A stretch of 64,000 nt of DNA, from NCBI GenBank assembly GCA_028386065.3, contig JAKUCV010000421.1, positions 22,440 to 86,439 of the forward strand, read 5' to 3'. Shown one piece after another: positions 1 to 13,007 of the stretch (positions are counted from its first letter, which is position 1; each line of letters begins with the position of its first letter). The DNA comes from Turnera subulata (taxonomy: Eukaryota > Streptophyta > Magnoliopsida > Malpighiales > Passifloraceae). The notes below the pieces were generated by a model. It was not told the origin of the DNA, did no database searches, and was given only the letters and a program-made list of their open reading frames with translations. The translations under genes were made by a program, and so were the position numbers.

Positions 1-1397
1 TGATTACCTATAAAGGGCGGTTGGTTGCAAAAGGTTTCAAACAAGTTCATGGTATAGACTATGATGAAACCTTCTCACCAGTTGCCATGGTTAAATCCAT
101 CCGGATTCTTTTGGCTATAGCCGCATACCATGATTATGAAATATGGCAAATGGATGTCAAAACCGCTTTCCTTAACGGAAATCTTTTAGAGGATGTGTAT
201 ATGACACAGCCTGAGGGTTTTGTCGATCCAAAGAGTGCCAACATGGTATGCAAGTTGCAAAGGTCTATTTATGGACTTAAGCAAGCTTCAAGGAGTTGGA
301 ATCTTCGTTTTAATGATGTAATCAAAGAGTTTGGTTTCATCAAAAATGAAGATGAACCATGTGTTTACAAGAAGGTTAGTGGGAGTACAGTAGTTTTTTT
401 GTTGTTATATGTTGATGACATTCTGCTCATTGGAAATGACATTCCGACACTACAGTCTGTAAAGGCTTGGTTAGGAAAGAACTTCTAAATGAAGGACTTA
501 GGAGAAGCTGCCTATGTGTTAGGCATATAGATCTATAGAGATAGATCAAGAAGGCTTCTCGGGCTAAGTCAGAGTACATATATTGACAAAGTGCTAAAAA
601 GGTTTAGCATGGAGAATTCCAAGAAGGGATTCTTACCTATGTCACATGGCGTCTCTCTCTCAAAGAGTCAATGTCCTAGTATATCTAAGGAAAGAGAGCA
701 GATGAGTAAGATCCCTTATGCTTCAGCAATAGGATCTATCATGTACGCCATGCTATGTACTCGACCAGATGTCGCTTATGCTCTGAGTGTCACGAGCAGG
801 TACCAATCTGATCCCAGTGAGAGTCACTGGATAGCGGTTAAGAACATCCTTAAGTACTTGAGAAGGACTAAGGATGCATTCCTGGTTTATGGAAGCGTTG
901 ATGAGCTCGTTGTAAAGGGTTACACCGATGCTAGCTTCCAAACCGATAGGGATGACTTCAGATCGCAATCAGGATATGTGTTATGTCTTGGAGGTGGTGC
1001 TGTAAGCTGGAAGAGTTCTAAGCAAGAGACAGTTGCAGATTCTACAACCGAGGCTGAGTATATTGCAGCCTCAGATGCAGCGAAAGAGGCTGTTTGGATC
1101 AAGAAGTTCGTAACTGAACTTGGGGTGGTTTCTAGTATTGAGAGTCCGATTAAGCTCTATTGTGACAACAATGGAACAATCGCACAAGCTCAAGAACCTA
1201 GATTCCACCAAAGATCCAAACATATTCTCCGACGCTATCATCTTATTCGAGAGATCATAGATAGAGGAGATGTCAGGCTGTGCAGAGTTCCTTCTGAGAA
1301 CAATGTAGCAGATCCCTTGACGAAGCCACTCACGCAGCAGAAGCATGATGGTCAATGCGCATCCATAGGTATTAGATACATGTATGATTGGCTTTAG
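1..1397 (+). pseudogene. Ty1/copia polyprotein, RT-RNase H part (Angela-like), broken
   Basis: C-terminal part of a copia Pol polyprotein; the start lies before the window. Reverse transcriptase is seen from LVAKGFKQ and FSPVAMVKSIR through KTAFLNGN, SIYGLKQASR and the catalytic LLYVDDILLIG. RNase H follows with GYTDASFQTD, VSWKSSKQ, STTEAEYIA and KLYCDNNG. The frame is the same from 21 to 1397 but is cut by two stops, TAA at 486-488 and TAG at 528-530, so the copy cannot make a full enzyme. The clade (Angela/Tork group) is inferred from the RNase H style and the very long downstream LTR. Confidence 0.9.
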
Positions 1398-1411
1398 TGC
1401 AAGTGGGAGAT

Positions 1412-3345
1412 TGTTAGTTATATGCCCAAAAGCCAATCTATGGATGATTGTAGTCATGTATATACATTGAGGTTATTCCAATAAATATAATTATGAGACA
1501 GTTACTTGCACATATTTATAACCCTAGTTTATATATTTGATATATTCTTAAATGTCCCTAGTCGGTTATTATTATGGACGGGTTGTAATAATAAATTAAG
1601 ACTAGCGTATGTTGTGAATTTATATGTGATATGAATTCTACATACGGGTACAAGTTAGAGAACTTGTGGACCGGACCGACCCACATAAGAACACTACATG
1701 GAACGTTATATGTATGTCATTAGTGTTTCTTATAGATGTGTTGTCCTTTGACCTGAGATCGTCAAGGTATCCAACATATGAATCATATGCTTTGATATTA
1801 TACCTAGTCACCCGTAACTGGGTGGACATAAGGGTAATCATTGGGTATATGACGAGTATGTAGTGGGTTTTGATTGATCAAGACGGGATTCGTTCGACCC
1901 ATATAACGGGTGTATTATCATACGGTTTCTTGATAGAGTTGAACTGTGAAATGCATGGCCATGCTCGGATTAGGTGATATGTTGATATCACGGGTATCCG
2001 TTTTATACAGTTAACTCGGGGATCAAGAAACATAGATTAGACATATATGAGATTGGCATATTCCATGTCTCATGTTTGATCTTGATAATGGGACGAAAGG
2101 ATGATGACATATTCCGAGGCATAGAGAATCAGTAATGATCTTGTCGTTCGGGTAGCAATGATGTGTTGCTAGACGCCGCTCTTTGTTTATGATTGTAAAA
2201 TGAGATTTTACAATCATTGCCGGACGTTACAAGTGCCTATAGGGTCACACACATAGGACCGTTGATTCGGGCAGATGGTTGAACCGTGGTTGGACCATGG
2301 TTGGACCGGGTGTGGTTGGACTGTGGTTGAACCGTGGTTGGACCATGGTTGAACCAGGGTCGTTTTGGGAAAATAATTAGCAGAATTATTGACCTGAGTT
2401 AGTGCATGATTGAGTGTTTTGTGTCTGGTTTTTCATTAGTGGAAGCGTGATAAGTGAGGGTCACTTTCATGGGCCATTAGTGTTGGCCATTTAGCTCCAC
2501 TAATTGGAGGTGATTAGGGGTTGATTGTGATCAGATCATTTTCACCTCCACTTCTACCTTGGACCACGTTTTAGACCTCCCAAAACACTCTGAAACTCTC
2601 TTCTTCTTTGAGAAAGAAGCAAGAGCCATTGCACCCCAAAATACACACCCATACACAAGCTCCTTCCTTTGTTGCTAGCACACCAAGAGGGAGTGCTCGT
2701 TCTTGGATTCGTGTGACGGTTCCGGGAAGATCAAGGTTTGTGTGGATACCTTAGAGGAGGAGGACATTTCATCCTGCTCTTACTGATTCCTTCCAGCTAT
2801 TGAGTGAAAGACCTCAAGGAGGAAAGGTAAGTAAAAATTGTTATTCGGTTTAGTAGCTTCACATGCGGTTCTTATTTTGTTTCCTTGATTCCGCTGCTTC
2901 TTGAGCCTATTATGAGTGTCATATAGCTCTAGGAAACTTACAAAAGCAAAGTTGGTGTTGTAGGAGAAGGGTGCTGCAGGCAGAGAAAATGCAGAGTCAC
3001 GGGAAAATGGAAGGAAAATCACAGGCTACACAGGGCGTCATGGGCAGCACAGGTAAGAGGCAGCTCCACTATGCAGGGCCGTGTCCAATTCGGACCACAA
3101 AATAACTGATACCCTCTTGGTTATTTTCCGGTGTGATTTTTCCGAGAATTCCGGGACCCGAAAAATACCAACTTAGGTCCGAAAAATCCACGAAAAAATC
3201 CCGAGCGCTTAAAAAATCTCGGTTTCGAAAAACGACGCCCGATTTACCTTGAATTAATTACCTAAGATTAATTCTTCCGATAAATCATTGTAAAAAGACT
3301 TTTACAGTCCCAGTAAAAATCAAAATTTTTACCCGGGCTGTTACA
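1412..3345 (+). repeat. 3' LTR of Angela-like copia element (~1.93 kb)
   Basis: Starts TGTTAGTTATATGCCC right after the purine tract and ends GCTGTTACA. The 3' boundary is inferred from the junction with Tat LTR sequence at 3346. Length fits Angela-type elements. No gene is seen inside; short reading frames here are not supported. Confidence 0.75.
2279..2356 (+). repeat. Short tandem motif array in the copia LTR
   Basis: Degenerate tandem copies of a motif like GGTTGGACCGTGGTTGAACC, about six to seven in 78 bp. Lies inside the LTR; function unknown. Confidence 0.7.
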
Positions 3346-3930
3346 AGTAGTCTAGCAAAGAGGAATCAAGAAAAGGATCAACCATTGAGCTTAGAAGTGG
3401 CAAGAAGGTGGGTGTAGAACACAACCCAATTCAAGGAGCTAGAGGAGGGCTACAAGAGGTAACACTAATCCCTTTTTGTTTGATTCTAGCTGATTATATG
3501 ATGATGCTTTTGATGATTTAAGTGGCCAATTGATGCCATGTTTAGAACTACGTGGCTTTTACCCAGTCACTCGGGTACGTAGGTAGTCTCGGTTTTACAA
3601 GGGGATGCAAGCCCAATCTTCTTCTCCTCCCCCTCTCTTTTATTTTCCACTTTTGCACACCTGCACAAGGCACAATTGTATTCTTCAATTGCACAAGCTT
3701 TCGACCCAACATGGATGGGTGCCTAACACCTTCCCACCCGTGACGAACCCCTGATCGCATGTCTTTGGTACGCTCGATCATGTTGCCTAAAGGAGTCATA
3801 CAAAGGTTTTTCCCAAATTTTGTCCTTAATAAAAATTAGGTGGCGACTCCATTGACATGGGATTGACCCAAGGAAGATGGTGAAAAGGAATAGGTGAGAA
3901 GGCTCAATTAATTTTGGATCGGGTTCTCAA
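3346..3930 (+). repeat. Diverged Tat/Ogre-type LTR fragment, plus orientation
   Basis: The reverse complement matches the 3' two-fifths of the LTRs at 4745-6268 and 6798-8277. Shared landmarks are the GGAGCTAGAGGAGGGC block, the CGGGTACGTAGGTA block, a region with TGGCGACTCC, and an end resembling TCGGGTATTCACA. It is more diverged than the downstream LTRs and its 5' part is lost at the copia insertion. The following 3931-4194 shows no recognisable feature. Confidence 0.75.
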
Positions 3931-4194
3931 AGTATTCTTGCCCTAGAAAACAGACTTGAATTTTCGCCGGGAATAAACTTGTCGGGTGATTGGAATCCTC
4001 TGAGGTTAGTTAAACAGGCTGACAATCGGCAGAAGAGGCTGGCCTGAAAAGTGAGGCTGATCCGTTAAATCCACTGCAGAAGAATGAGGTTCAAGTTAAT
4101 GAATAGGAGAAAGCAGCAATACATCTCCATTACCATTCCCCCTTAGGGCTGATTAATTAGGATAAGCAAAGTATGAGGCAGACCTCATTAAAAA

Positions 4195-4744
4195 AAAAAA
4201 CATGCAAGGATAATCGTCATCTTTTGGATTTCACGTCATAGCATCTATACCCGGAAACACCCTATAACGCATGAATACTACTCACGAAATCTTTCCAAAA
4301 AGGAGACGAGGCAAGAGAGCATCATGCTGTAGGAAAGAGTCTCCCGCCAAAAATTTTGCTTGTAATAGCCGAGACCAAGGCCGAGCAGCATTTGTCAAAA
4401 GCGACCAGCCCATCTTACCCAGGAAAGCCATATTATTAAAGCAGGCCTAACGAATACCCAATCCACTTCAAACTTTAAAAAGAGTAACGACATCCTAAGA
4501 GAGCAAATGAATACCATCCGCAGTGCCCCTAGACCACATGGAAGTATCACGCCACATGATTAAAAGAATCACAAAAAGTAGTAGGTTCTAAATTAAAGTC
4601 ACCCTGCCAGCAAGAGTAAGATGCTTAGCTTGCCACACCGAAACGAACTGCTGGAGACTATTAATCACATATTGATAGGTAGTTCGAGTCAACCGACCAT
4701 GAAGGAGAGGCACACCCAAATACTTCCTAAGTCTTGGACCAGAG
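4195..4744 (-). pseudogene. LINE (L1-type) reverse transcriptase fragment
   Basis: On the minus strand this reads as the C-terminal part of a plant LINE ORF2: KYLGVPLLHGRL, then TYQYVIN, WQAKHLTLAGRVTLI. These are typical of the region after the RT catalytic core. Stops and frame changes make it a relic. Its upstream edge at 4744 is the insertion point of the Tat-type LTR (target duplication CAGAG). Confidence 0.8.
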
Positions 4745-6268
4745 TGTGAATACCCGACCCAAAATCACTTGGGCCTATTCACCTAATCCTTTCACCATTT
4801 TTCTCGGGTCAATACCATAACATTGGAGTCGCCACCCAAGTTTTATTAAGGACAAAACTTGGGAAAAACCTTAATATGACTCCTTTAGGCTACACGGTCA
4901 TGGCGAACCAAAGCTGTAGGATCGGGGGTACGTCACAGATGGGAAGGTGTTAGGCACCCATCGGTGTAGGGTCGAGACTATGTGCAATTATAAAATGCAA
5001 GTGTCCCTGGTGCAAGTGTGCATGTGTGGAAAATAAAGAGAAGGGGAGAAGAAGAAGATTTGGCTTGCCTCCCGTTGTAAGACCGAGAATACCTACGTAC
5101 CCGAGTGATCAGGGTCAAAGCCACGTAGTTCTGAACATGGCACAAATCGACCACTTACATCATCAAAAGTATCAGCATATAATCGACAAAGACCAGTCAA
5201 AAAAGAGAGTTTAGTATTTCCTCTTGCAGCCCTCCTCTAGCTCCTTGCAATGGGTTGAGTTATACACCCACCTTCTTGTCGTTTCTAAGCTTTAAGGTTG
5301 ATTCTCTCCTTGACCTCTCCTTGCTAGATCACTGCTAATGCCTCCCACAAAAATTCTCCAGAGTTTCTGCCTAAAGAATGTATTTCTACGCTTGGAGAAA
5401 TAGAGTTTCTCCAAGCACTCAAGGCTTATAGGTGTGTATGTGAGAAAAGTGTGTGATCCTTGGAATGTGTATGAGGGGTCCTATTTATAGTGTTCTAAGA
5501 AGCCTAGGGGTGTGGACCTGCTTAATAGTGAAAATTATGCTCGAAAATCTGGTCCAAAACCGCGTAGGATCGAATTAAAAACAAAATCGGGGAAAAAGGG
5601 GTTCTGGGCACCTATGACCGCTGCTGCCGGCGGTCATGTGAGGATGACCGCCGGTCAACCCGCGTGTTACTCGTTCTTTCCATTTTTGAACCCCCAATCC
5701 CCCTAATTCATCCCTGATTTGATCCTACCGCATAATCAACCCCTGATCAACCCAGAATCACTCAGTTACTTGATTACTACTCCTCTAAATCAATTCCTAA
5801 TTGATTGATTACACATTAAGTCCCCAAATCATACCAAAAACACATTTACCATATTAAGGATGATTTGATTCTGATTTTCCACGAAAATCAGAACCAAAAT
5901 TAGTCTACAAGCAAAGCGTTTTTGGGCTAACTAAACTCTCGAGAATCCATTAACTTGGGCTCTCAAACCCATCCTCAATCCTAAGATAAATCATCTCATT
6001 AAACATGGAATAAAGATAGATAAGAGGCTCAAACACATCTTAGTGTAAATAAACCTTATTATATATTTTGTCCTAAGATTAAATCATCTCATTAATCCTA
6101 GTAGTCCAATATACAAAGGCTCAAATAACTAAAACGTATTGTTTCCACTAAGATAAATTCTTAACGTGCCCTACTCCTAGGATCAAATCATCTCATTAAT
6201 CCTAAGTTCAAACATGTTTAAAACCTAAACTTTGTGGAAAGTTCGTGGGTCAAATTTGTGTGTTCACA
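4745..6268 (-). repeat. Tat-type LTR A (1524 bp)
   Basis: Minus-strand ends are TGTGAACA and TATTCACA. Directly flanked on both sides by CAGAG (4740-4744 and 6269-6273), as expected of a solo LTR. The ~22 bp following on the right (CAGAGGCATACATAAGAAAG) nearly repeats the right flank of LTR C at 14384. Confidence 0.85.
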
Positions 6269-6797
6269 CAGAGGCATACATAAGAAAGCACACGGATCAA
6301 AGGCTACTGCACAGGGCGCGCCTAGCGAATTTTTTTTTACTATACTTTTTTCTAGAATTTTTTTTGTTTTTATGTTTATCGACAAGAAAAAAACAATATT
6401 TACACTTACTTGAATTCACAACAATTAATCACTCAAATGCACATACCACTTATTGATTCATCATGCATGAGATGCTCAAGGTATGCAGCTGGTTGGGGGA
6501 CAAAAGGTTGCCACTAGGGAATAGGCTAACCTACTTACATGTGATAAAGGATATCGCGTGAGGTCCAAGGCCAATTAATCCCCATCATTGCTAAGCATCG
6601 AGAAACGGGTTCACTCAAACCACTATCGCTTAAGGAAAGCATGTAGCAGATTTGGATTCCCTCGCCCTCTTACGATAAAGGCTTCACATCAATTGTCATG
6701 AATGTAAGGCACTTAGATGACAAGTAAAAAGGCACACAAGATTCAACAATTGCACAAAGTCTTTTGAACCCACTACTTCCCCAGCGGAGTCGCCAAC
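6269..6797 (-). repeat. Remnant leader between Tat LTRs A and B
   Basis: 6449-6797 closely matches 12660-13007, the leader next to LTR C, including the primer site. 6269-6448 has a copy of the outer flank and an AT-rich stretch with nothing recognisable. No coding sequence. Confidence 0.75.
6779..6795 (-). other. Primer binding site (tRNA-Arg type) next to LTR B
   Basis: Minus strand TGGCGACTCCGCTGGGG, two bases from the LTR end. It matches the tRNA-Arg primer site known from Tat/Ogre elements and fixes the orientation. Confidence 0.8.
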
Positions 6798-8277
6798 TGT
6801 GAATACCCGACCAAAGTCACTTCGGCCTATTCACCTAATCCTTTCACCTTCTTCCTCGGGTCAATCTCATAACATTGGAGTCGCACCTTAATATGACTCC
6901 TTTAGGCTACACGGTCATGGCGAACCAAAGCTATAGGATCGGGGGTTCGTCACAGATGGGAAGGTGTTAGGCACCCATCTTTGTTGGGTCAAGACTATGT
7001 GCAATTATAAAATGCAAGTGTGCCTGGTGCAAGTGTGCATGTGTGGAAAATAAAGAAAAGGGGAGAAGAAGAAGATTTGGCTTGCATCCCGTTGTAAGAC
7101 CGAGATTACCTACGTACCCGAGTGATGGGGGTCAAAGTCACGTAGTTCTAAACATGGCACAAATTGCCCACTTACATCATCAAAAGTATCAACATATAAT
7201 CAACAAAGATCAATAAAAAAACAGAGTTTATTGTTACCTCTTGTAGCCCTCCTCTAGCTCCTTACAATGGGTTGAGTTCTACACCCACCTTCTTGTCATT
7301 TCTAAGCTCTATGGTTGATTCTCTCCTTGACCTCTCCTTGTTAGACCACTGCTAATGCCTCCCATGAAAATCCTCCAGAGTTTCTGCCTAAAGAATGTAT
7401 TTCTACACTTGGAGAAATAGAGTTTCTCCAAGCACTCAAGGCTTATAGGTGTGTATGTGAGAAAAGTGTGTGATCCCTTAAAATGTGTGTGAAGGGTCCT
7501 ATTTATAATGTTTTGGGAAGCCTAGGGGCTTGGACTTGCTTAGTGGTGAAGATTATGCTCGAAAATCTGGTCCAAAACCGCGTAGAATCGAATTAGAAAC
7601 ACAATCGGAGAAAATCGGGGTTTTGGGCACCTATGCTGGCGGTCTTTGCGAGATGACCGCCGGTCACCCCGCGTGTCACTCGTTCTTTCCATTCTCGAAC
7701 CCCCAATCCCCCTAATTCAGCCTTGATTTGATCCTACCGCATAATCAATCCCTAATCAACCCAGAATCACTCAGTTACTTGATTACTTCTCCTCTAAATC
7801 ATTCCCTAATTGATTGATTACACATTAAGTCCCCAAATCATACCAAAAACACATTTACCATATTAAGGATGATTTGATTCTGATTATCCACGAAAATCAG
7901 AACCAAAATTAGTCTGCAAGCAAAGCGTTTTTGGGCTAACTAAACTATGGAGAATCCATTAACTTGGGCTCTCAAACCCATCCTCAATCCAAAGATAAAT
8001 CATCTTATTAAACTTGGAATAAAGATAAATAAGAGGCCCAAACACATCTTAGTGTAAATAAACCATATTATACATTTTGTCCTAAGATTAAATCATCTCA
8101 TTAATCCTAGTAGTCCAATATACAAAGTCTCAAATTACTAAAATGTATTGTTTCCACTAAGATAAATTCTTAACGTGCCCTACTCCTAGGATCAAATCAT
8201 CTCATTAATCCTAAGTTCAAACATGTTTAAAACCTAAACTTTGTGAAAAATTCATAGGTCAAATTTGGGTGTTCACA
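6798..8277 (-). repeat. Tat-type LTR B (1480 bp)
   Basis: Minus-strand ends TGTGAACACC and GTATTCACA. It is the 3' LTR of the 8278-13007 body, preceded there by a purine-rich CGAGGGGCATC, and also directly abuts a primer site on the other side. It therefore serves as a shared central LTR. Confidence 0.85.
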
Positions 8278-8550
8278 GATGCCCCTCGTTGATGAGTCCT
8301 TAAGAACTAAGGACGAAACAACGTAAGACAGGAACAACCAAATTTGAAAGATGAATGTGTGGTGTGTGTCAAGTTTTGGAGCATCCCATGCTCCTCTCCA
8401 GGAATCATCTCATCCTGAAGTTTTGAGGGACGGGCCCTCGGATTCTGGAAATCATATCTTCCCAGGTTGCCGTCAAGGAATACTCCCATCCTTGTTGGAT
8501 TTTGACTTGGGAATCATCTCATCCCAAGGTTTGTGATAGAATCATCTATC

Positions 8551-8806
8551 GGATCAAGAAATCTTATCCATGAGGATATAGCCACGCGACTAAAAGAGGG
8601 ATCAAGAGATCTTATCCTTGAGGATATAGCCAAGCAACTGAGAGAGGGATCAAGAGATCTTATCCATGAGGATATAGCCAAGCAACTAAGAGAGGGATCA
8701 AGAGATCTTATCCTTGCGGATATAGCCAAGCGACTAAGAGAGGGATCAAGAGATCTTATCCATGAGGATATAGCCAAGCGACTAAAGGAGGGACCAAGAG
8801 ATCTTA
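8551..8806 (-). repeat. 48-bp tandem repeat, 5.3 copies
   Basis: Units start at 8551, 8599, 8647, 8695 and 8743, with a partial at 8791. Each carries AAGAGATCTTATCC and GAGGATATAGCCAAGC. The period is 16 codons, so both strands stay open (for example RDLILEDIAKQLREGS on plus), but this is a by-product of the repeat, not evidence of a gene. It lies in the 3' untranslated region of the Tat-like element. Confidence 0.95.
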
Positions 8807-11095
8807 AATTTTGAGGCTGAACAAGCCCCTTATCCATAGCTGGAAGTATACTCTATTTCACAAGCTCACTAGTCCATAATCAACACAGGGTCGGGTACCG
8901 TGCCCCTATCATCACATATTTCTTATACTTCTCGTGTTCTCCGGTTCCCTAGTGGGTTTGAAAGAGGTGGGGCGTGTTGTGCCCCCTTGCCTAGATGCGG
9001 GTACGTCATCCCCCTAGTTCAATTTTCTCGAGCTGGGGCGTGATGCCCCCAGCATCATCTAGTTGTGATTTGAAACGACGGGATCTAACATGCCCCTAGT
9101 TTAAAATCATCTTGGGTGTCTCAACCCTTGGTCCAATAGGTGGGCCTACCGGGCTCTTGGGAATCAATCAATCAGAGTAGGGTAACATGCCCCAAGCAAA
9201 TCTTAAATCCACGCGGGGTAGTATGCCCTAGAAATTTAACTCCAAAGATATGGTAGCATACCTTTTGTAGCCTCATTAATCCAGATCATGGGCCCGCCGT
9301 GCCCCTAATGTCATGATCTAGGTTTAACCTCAAGGTCGATGTGCCTCTATTGTGCGATGTTAGTTTGACGAGTTGGAAAAATAAGGCTTTACATGTGCCC
9401 CTTTTCGACTAACAACTCTAGGAAATGTATGTCTACAGCAGATGGTGAATTTCCAATGTTGTCACCTTTGTTGACCGTTTACCCTCAACCAAGTCTACCT
9501 TGTCAAGAAATTTATGTTCTATATGTGAGTGATGCATGAGTAAGTCTAAGTGTGTCGTCTTTTCAATGCTTGGGGGTGCCCCTACTTTCTACATGTGAGT
9601 TTTTGGATGCAAGTGTTTCCTAACTCAACATATGTGGATGCAAGTGCCATTTATCTCTTCATAATGTGTTTGGGTGCAAGTGCCCCTAACATGATGCATG
9701 AGCATTGAAAATCATTCGAGCCAAGGTGAAAGTTAAAGCAACTTGAGGAAAAGGCGAATTATTCCATCAAAAATACTAAAGCCTCATGTGAAGGATTCTC
9801 ACTTGACCATGAACAATTTTTTTCAAATGAGAACCCCATGAGTGGTCAACTAAAAACTTCTAGGTGCATGAAAGAACATCTTGCGAAGCGATGGGGTTGG
9901 AGGCGAGGAGACTTCGTGAGACCAGATGAGGGTCAGGCACTCCTTTATGGCCAGTGGCTACTCTCCCTATTTTTGCTTTAACTTTTGCCTAGACCACCCT
10001 TTCGGGTTTTCAATCTAGCAGGCATGTCCTAACTTTTGCCTAGGCTGCCCTTTCGGGTTTTCAACCTAGCGGACTCCTTTTTTTTCAATTCTCTCTCTTT
10101 TTTTTTTTGCCTTTCTTCAAGGGAGTAGCAACCACACACCCTTGGAGGGACACAATCGTGATGAGTCATAAGAGAAATGCTTGAGAAGATATTGAAGAGG
10201 TACGTGAATGGATAACCAGAGCTGGCGGGAGACCAATTAACAACCTTGAGGAAGAAAAAGTGTGCTCGAGAGAGAGGGATGATACTTTGTCGATCTTGAG
10301 AGACAGAGTCCAAAAAATTTGCCTTTGAATACCCTCGTGGCATATTCCACCTTGAGATGCAAAAATAAATTTCAATCTTATCCATTGAAGCAACCTAAGG
10401 ACCGATTAAACCGGGCCCGTTGCCTTGTTACCTACGTATCTGTGGATGTGGTGTTTGATTTGAGGTGTTTGTCAAGATAATATCTTGTGGGAAGTTGAAT
10501 GTGGTAGGTTTATAGGAGAACACTTGTCTTTTTCATTCATGGCTTCCTCATGATTTTAAAAAATAGGTGAAGAATCAATCATTTAGGCACTAAGGGTCAT
10601 TTTTCCTTTCCTCGTTCTTTTTCTTTTTTTTTTCTTCTTCTTTTTTTTTTCGAGGGGAATGACCCGCTTGAACATGTGCATTTAGATAAAACTCTTTAGG
10701 AAGCTAGATTCATTTTCGGGAGGCAATTCTTTTAGACAAGTGTTCAAGGTGAATGTGATGGGGTCCATGTGGAGGTCGGAATGGATAGATGTTTGAAGGT
10801 TAACTTGGGTTTGTGTTTGAAGGCTGAAAAAAATAGTATTTAGGTAGGAATGGTTTACACCCACAGAATCAGGTCTTCGTAGTTTATTGGAAGGGCCTTG
10901 GGTTAAGTCAATGGACTTTCATGAAAATTTGTTAAATTTTTGGTACACAAAGATGAGGGCATAAAATTTTATTCCTTGAGAGGAACTAAAAGGTACAATT
11001 ATTCAAATGCTTGAAAATAAAGTGAGTCTAATGGGATTAAACCATCACTCTTTATGAAAATTTAGACTCTCTACTCTCGATTCTCATCAATATCT

Positions 11096-12224
11096 ATGCA
11101 TAGTAGGCAATGTCAACAACCCGTTATCGATCAAGTTCTGAATGGCATGGCACAAGCTTCCACAGTGGTCAACTGTATGTCCTTAAGTCTAATGATACTC
11201 ACAATATTTGCTTTGATCAGCTGTGGGGTTTGCATATGGTTTCGGCTCGAGAGGCTTCAACAATACGCCGTTTATGCACTGCCTAAACACTTCTCCAATG
11301 GGCATGGGCAATGGAGTGAACTCTCTCTTTGGTGGGATGATGAGACGAGATGCATGTGCATCCACATTATTGACTTCAATCGTCCTTTTGTCATTATACC
11401 CTCGGGGTGGAGCATGTCTAGCAACCTTGACCTTTCCAGATGTTATGGCATCTTCCAATTGAATTCCTACCCCAATCAGAGCCTTGAAGTTGGCATAATA
11501 GTTGCCTACCATATGGTCATAGTAAACTGGCTGAAGGTTCTTGATCACCATTTGCACTTGATCCTCCTCCGTGGGTCTATTCACCATCAAAGAGGCCTTG
11601 CTGCACCACCTTGAGATGAAGGCCGAAAATGTTTCCTGGATCCCTTGCTTGGTTGTCTCAAGGTCCCTCTTGGTCACATCCACCTCAGTGTTGTAGTTGT
11701 ATTGTTCCATGAACTCCTCGCACATATCCTCCCATCGGCCAATTTGGTTCTCCCAAAGTCATGAACCATTTCAAGGCAGCTCCGGACAAAGTTCTTTGAA
11801 ACAATTGGACCATCTTCTCAGGCCCTATCCCCAAAGGTTGCAGCGTCCTTGCGTATATCTTTAGATGGGTTAAGGGGCAGCCGGTCCCATTGAACTTTTC
11901 CATGTCGGGCATCTTGAACTTTTCGGGTAGACGAGCTTTAGGGAATAGTGATAATCGATCCAAGTTCCAGTCATCTTCTCTTCTCTTTATGCTTTTCACC
12001 ATGTCCTCAAGCTTTTTGAGCCTGTCCTTATAGGTAACCCTTAGTTCCTTCCCTTCAGATTTTCTTGCCCCTTGCTTTGAGGATTGCCCCTCGTTCTCTC
12101 CACTAGACTCAGCTTTCCTTGTTCTCACATCGTCGATAAGCTCGCTCAAATCAACATCGTCTAACTCGATCATCAACTCCTTCATTAAATCTGCTCTCTC
12201 GGTTTGTACTTCTTTTCCACTCAT
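11096..12224 (-). pseudogene. Tat/Ogre-type gag, frameshifted
   Basis: Two overlapping minus-strand frames make one gag. 12224-~11740 has a charged N-terminal region, then LPEKFKMPDMEKFNGTG, LKIYARTL and AALKWFMTL. 11725-11189 continues with FMEQYNYNTEVDVTKRDL, ETFSAFISRW, MVGNYYANFK and EFTPLPMPIGEVF. A CEYH...GHTVDHCGSL block resembling a zinc-binding tail runs to about 11096 through two stops. These are hallmarks of Tat-lineage gag, which packages element RNA. A frame change near 11700-11740 and the stops show it is dead. Confidence 0.85.
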
Positions 12225-12988
12225 GGTGCCCTCTAGATACGCCTTTCATGAAATAATGTTCATAGCCATCAAGAATCCTAGATTTGAGCTTTGTTTTATT
12301 TTTGAAAACGGTGGGGAAATGTGGTGGAATACATTCGCAAAACATTTTTCTCATCCTCCCAAAATATATATTGTAAGACTCAGGTTCAAAAAGGTTGGAA
12401 ACTGAAAAATGAGACACCCTAGCTCGAAATCATTTTTGTGCTTTGTAAAATATGGAATGCAATGCCGAATGTATGCGAATATGAATTCCCTAAGACAAGG
12501 TAGGGCGACTGAACATATATGTCAACTGGGGAGACAACACCAAAAATTTATCATCGGTTTAAACATGTATACTCACACCCCTAGGGTTTGTTTACTCGAC
12601 TCATCAGTTCGCACTTCGCAATATAGCACCCTACGCAGAGTTAGCACGGCGGTCCCGCTTATTGATTCATCATGCATGAGATGCTCAAGGTATGCAGCTG
12701 GTTGGGGGACAAAAGGTTGCTGCTAGGGAATAGGCTAACCTACTCACATGTGATAAAGGATATCGCGTGAGGTCCAAGGCCAATTAATCCCGATCATTGC
12801 TAAGCATCGAGAAACGGGTTCACTCAAACCACTATCACTTAAGGAAAGCATGTAGCGGATTTGAATTCCCTCGCCCTCTTACGGTAAAGGCTTCACATCA
12901 ATTGTCATGAATGTAAGGCACTTATAATGACAAGTAAAAAGGCACACAAGATTCAACAATTGCACAAAGTCTCTTGAACCCACTACTT

Positions 12989-13005
12989 CCCCAGCAGAGT
13001 CGCCA
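12989..13005 (-). other. Primer binding site (tRNA-Arg type) next to LTR C
   Basis: Minus strand TGGCGACTCTGCTGGGG, two bases from the 3' end of LTR C, which is therefore the 5' LTR of the minus-strand element. Confidence 0.85.
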
Positions 13006-13007
13006 AC

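Larger units (their letters stand above)
1..3345 (+). mobile_element. 3' part of Angela-like Ty1/copia retrotransposon
   Basis: Pol remnant (1-1397), a purine-rich tract at about 1401-1411, then a long LTR beginning TGTTAG. The element continues upstream of the window. It ends where sequence homologous to the inside of a Tat-type LTR starts (3346), so it inserted into that older LTR. If so, AGTAG (3346-3350) is the expected target duplication, but its partner is outside the window. Confidence 0.85.
8278..13007 (-). mobile_element. Internal body of Tat-like element (gag only)
   Basis: Sense order on the minus strand is primer site and leader (13007-12230), gag relic (12224-11096), then ~2.8 kb with no domain I can recognise (11095-8278). 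No protease, RT, RNase H or integrase motif was seen on either strand, so pol is missing. 9000-9700 repeats short phrases such as GTGCCCCTA without a clear period. 10020-10670 has pyrimidine-rich runs. 8551-8806 holds a 48-bp tandem repeat. Confidence 0.75.

Noticed and set aside
8551..8806. Possible CRISPR-like array
   Set aside because: The units are directly adjacent with no unique spacers, and this is a plant transposon.
8514..8837. Open frames of 93-107 codons on both strands with 16-residue repeats
   Set aside because: They arise because the 48-bp tandem repeat is a multiple of three; no start context, domain or neighbours support a protein.
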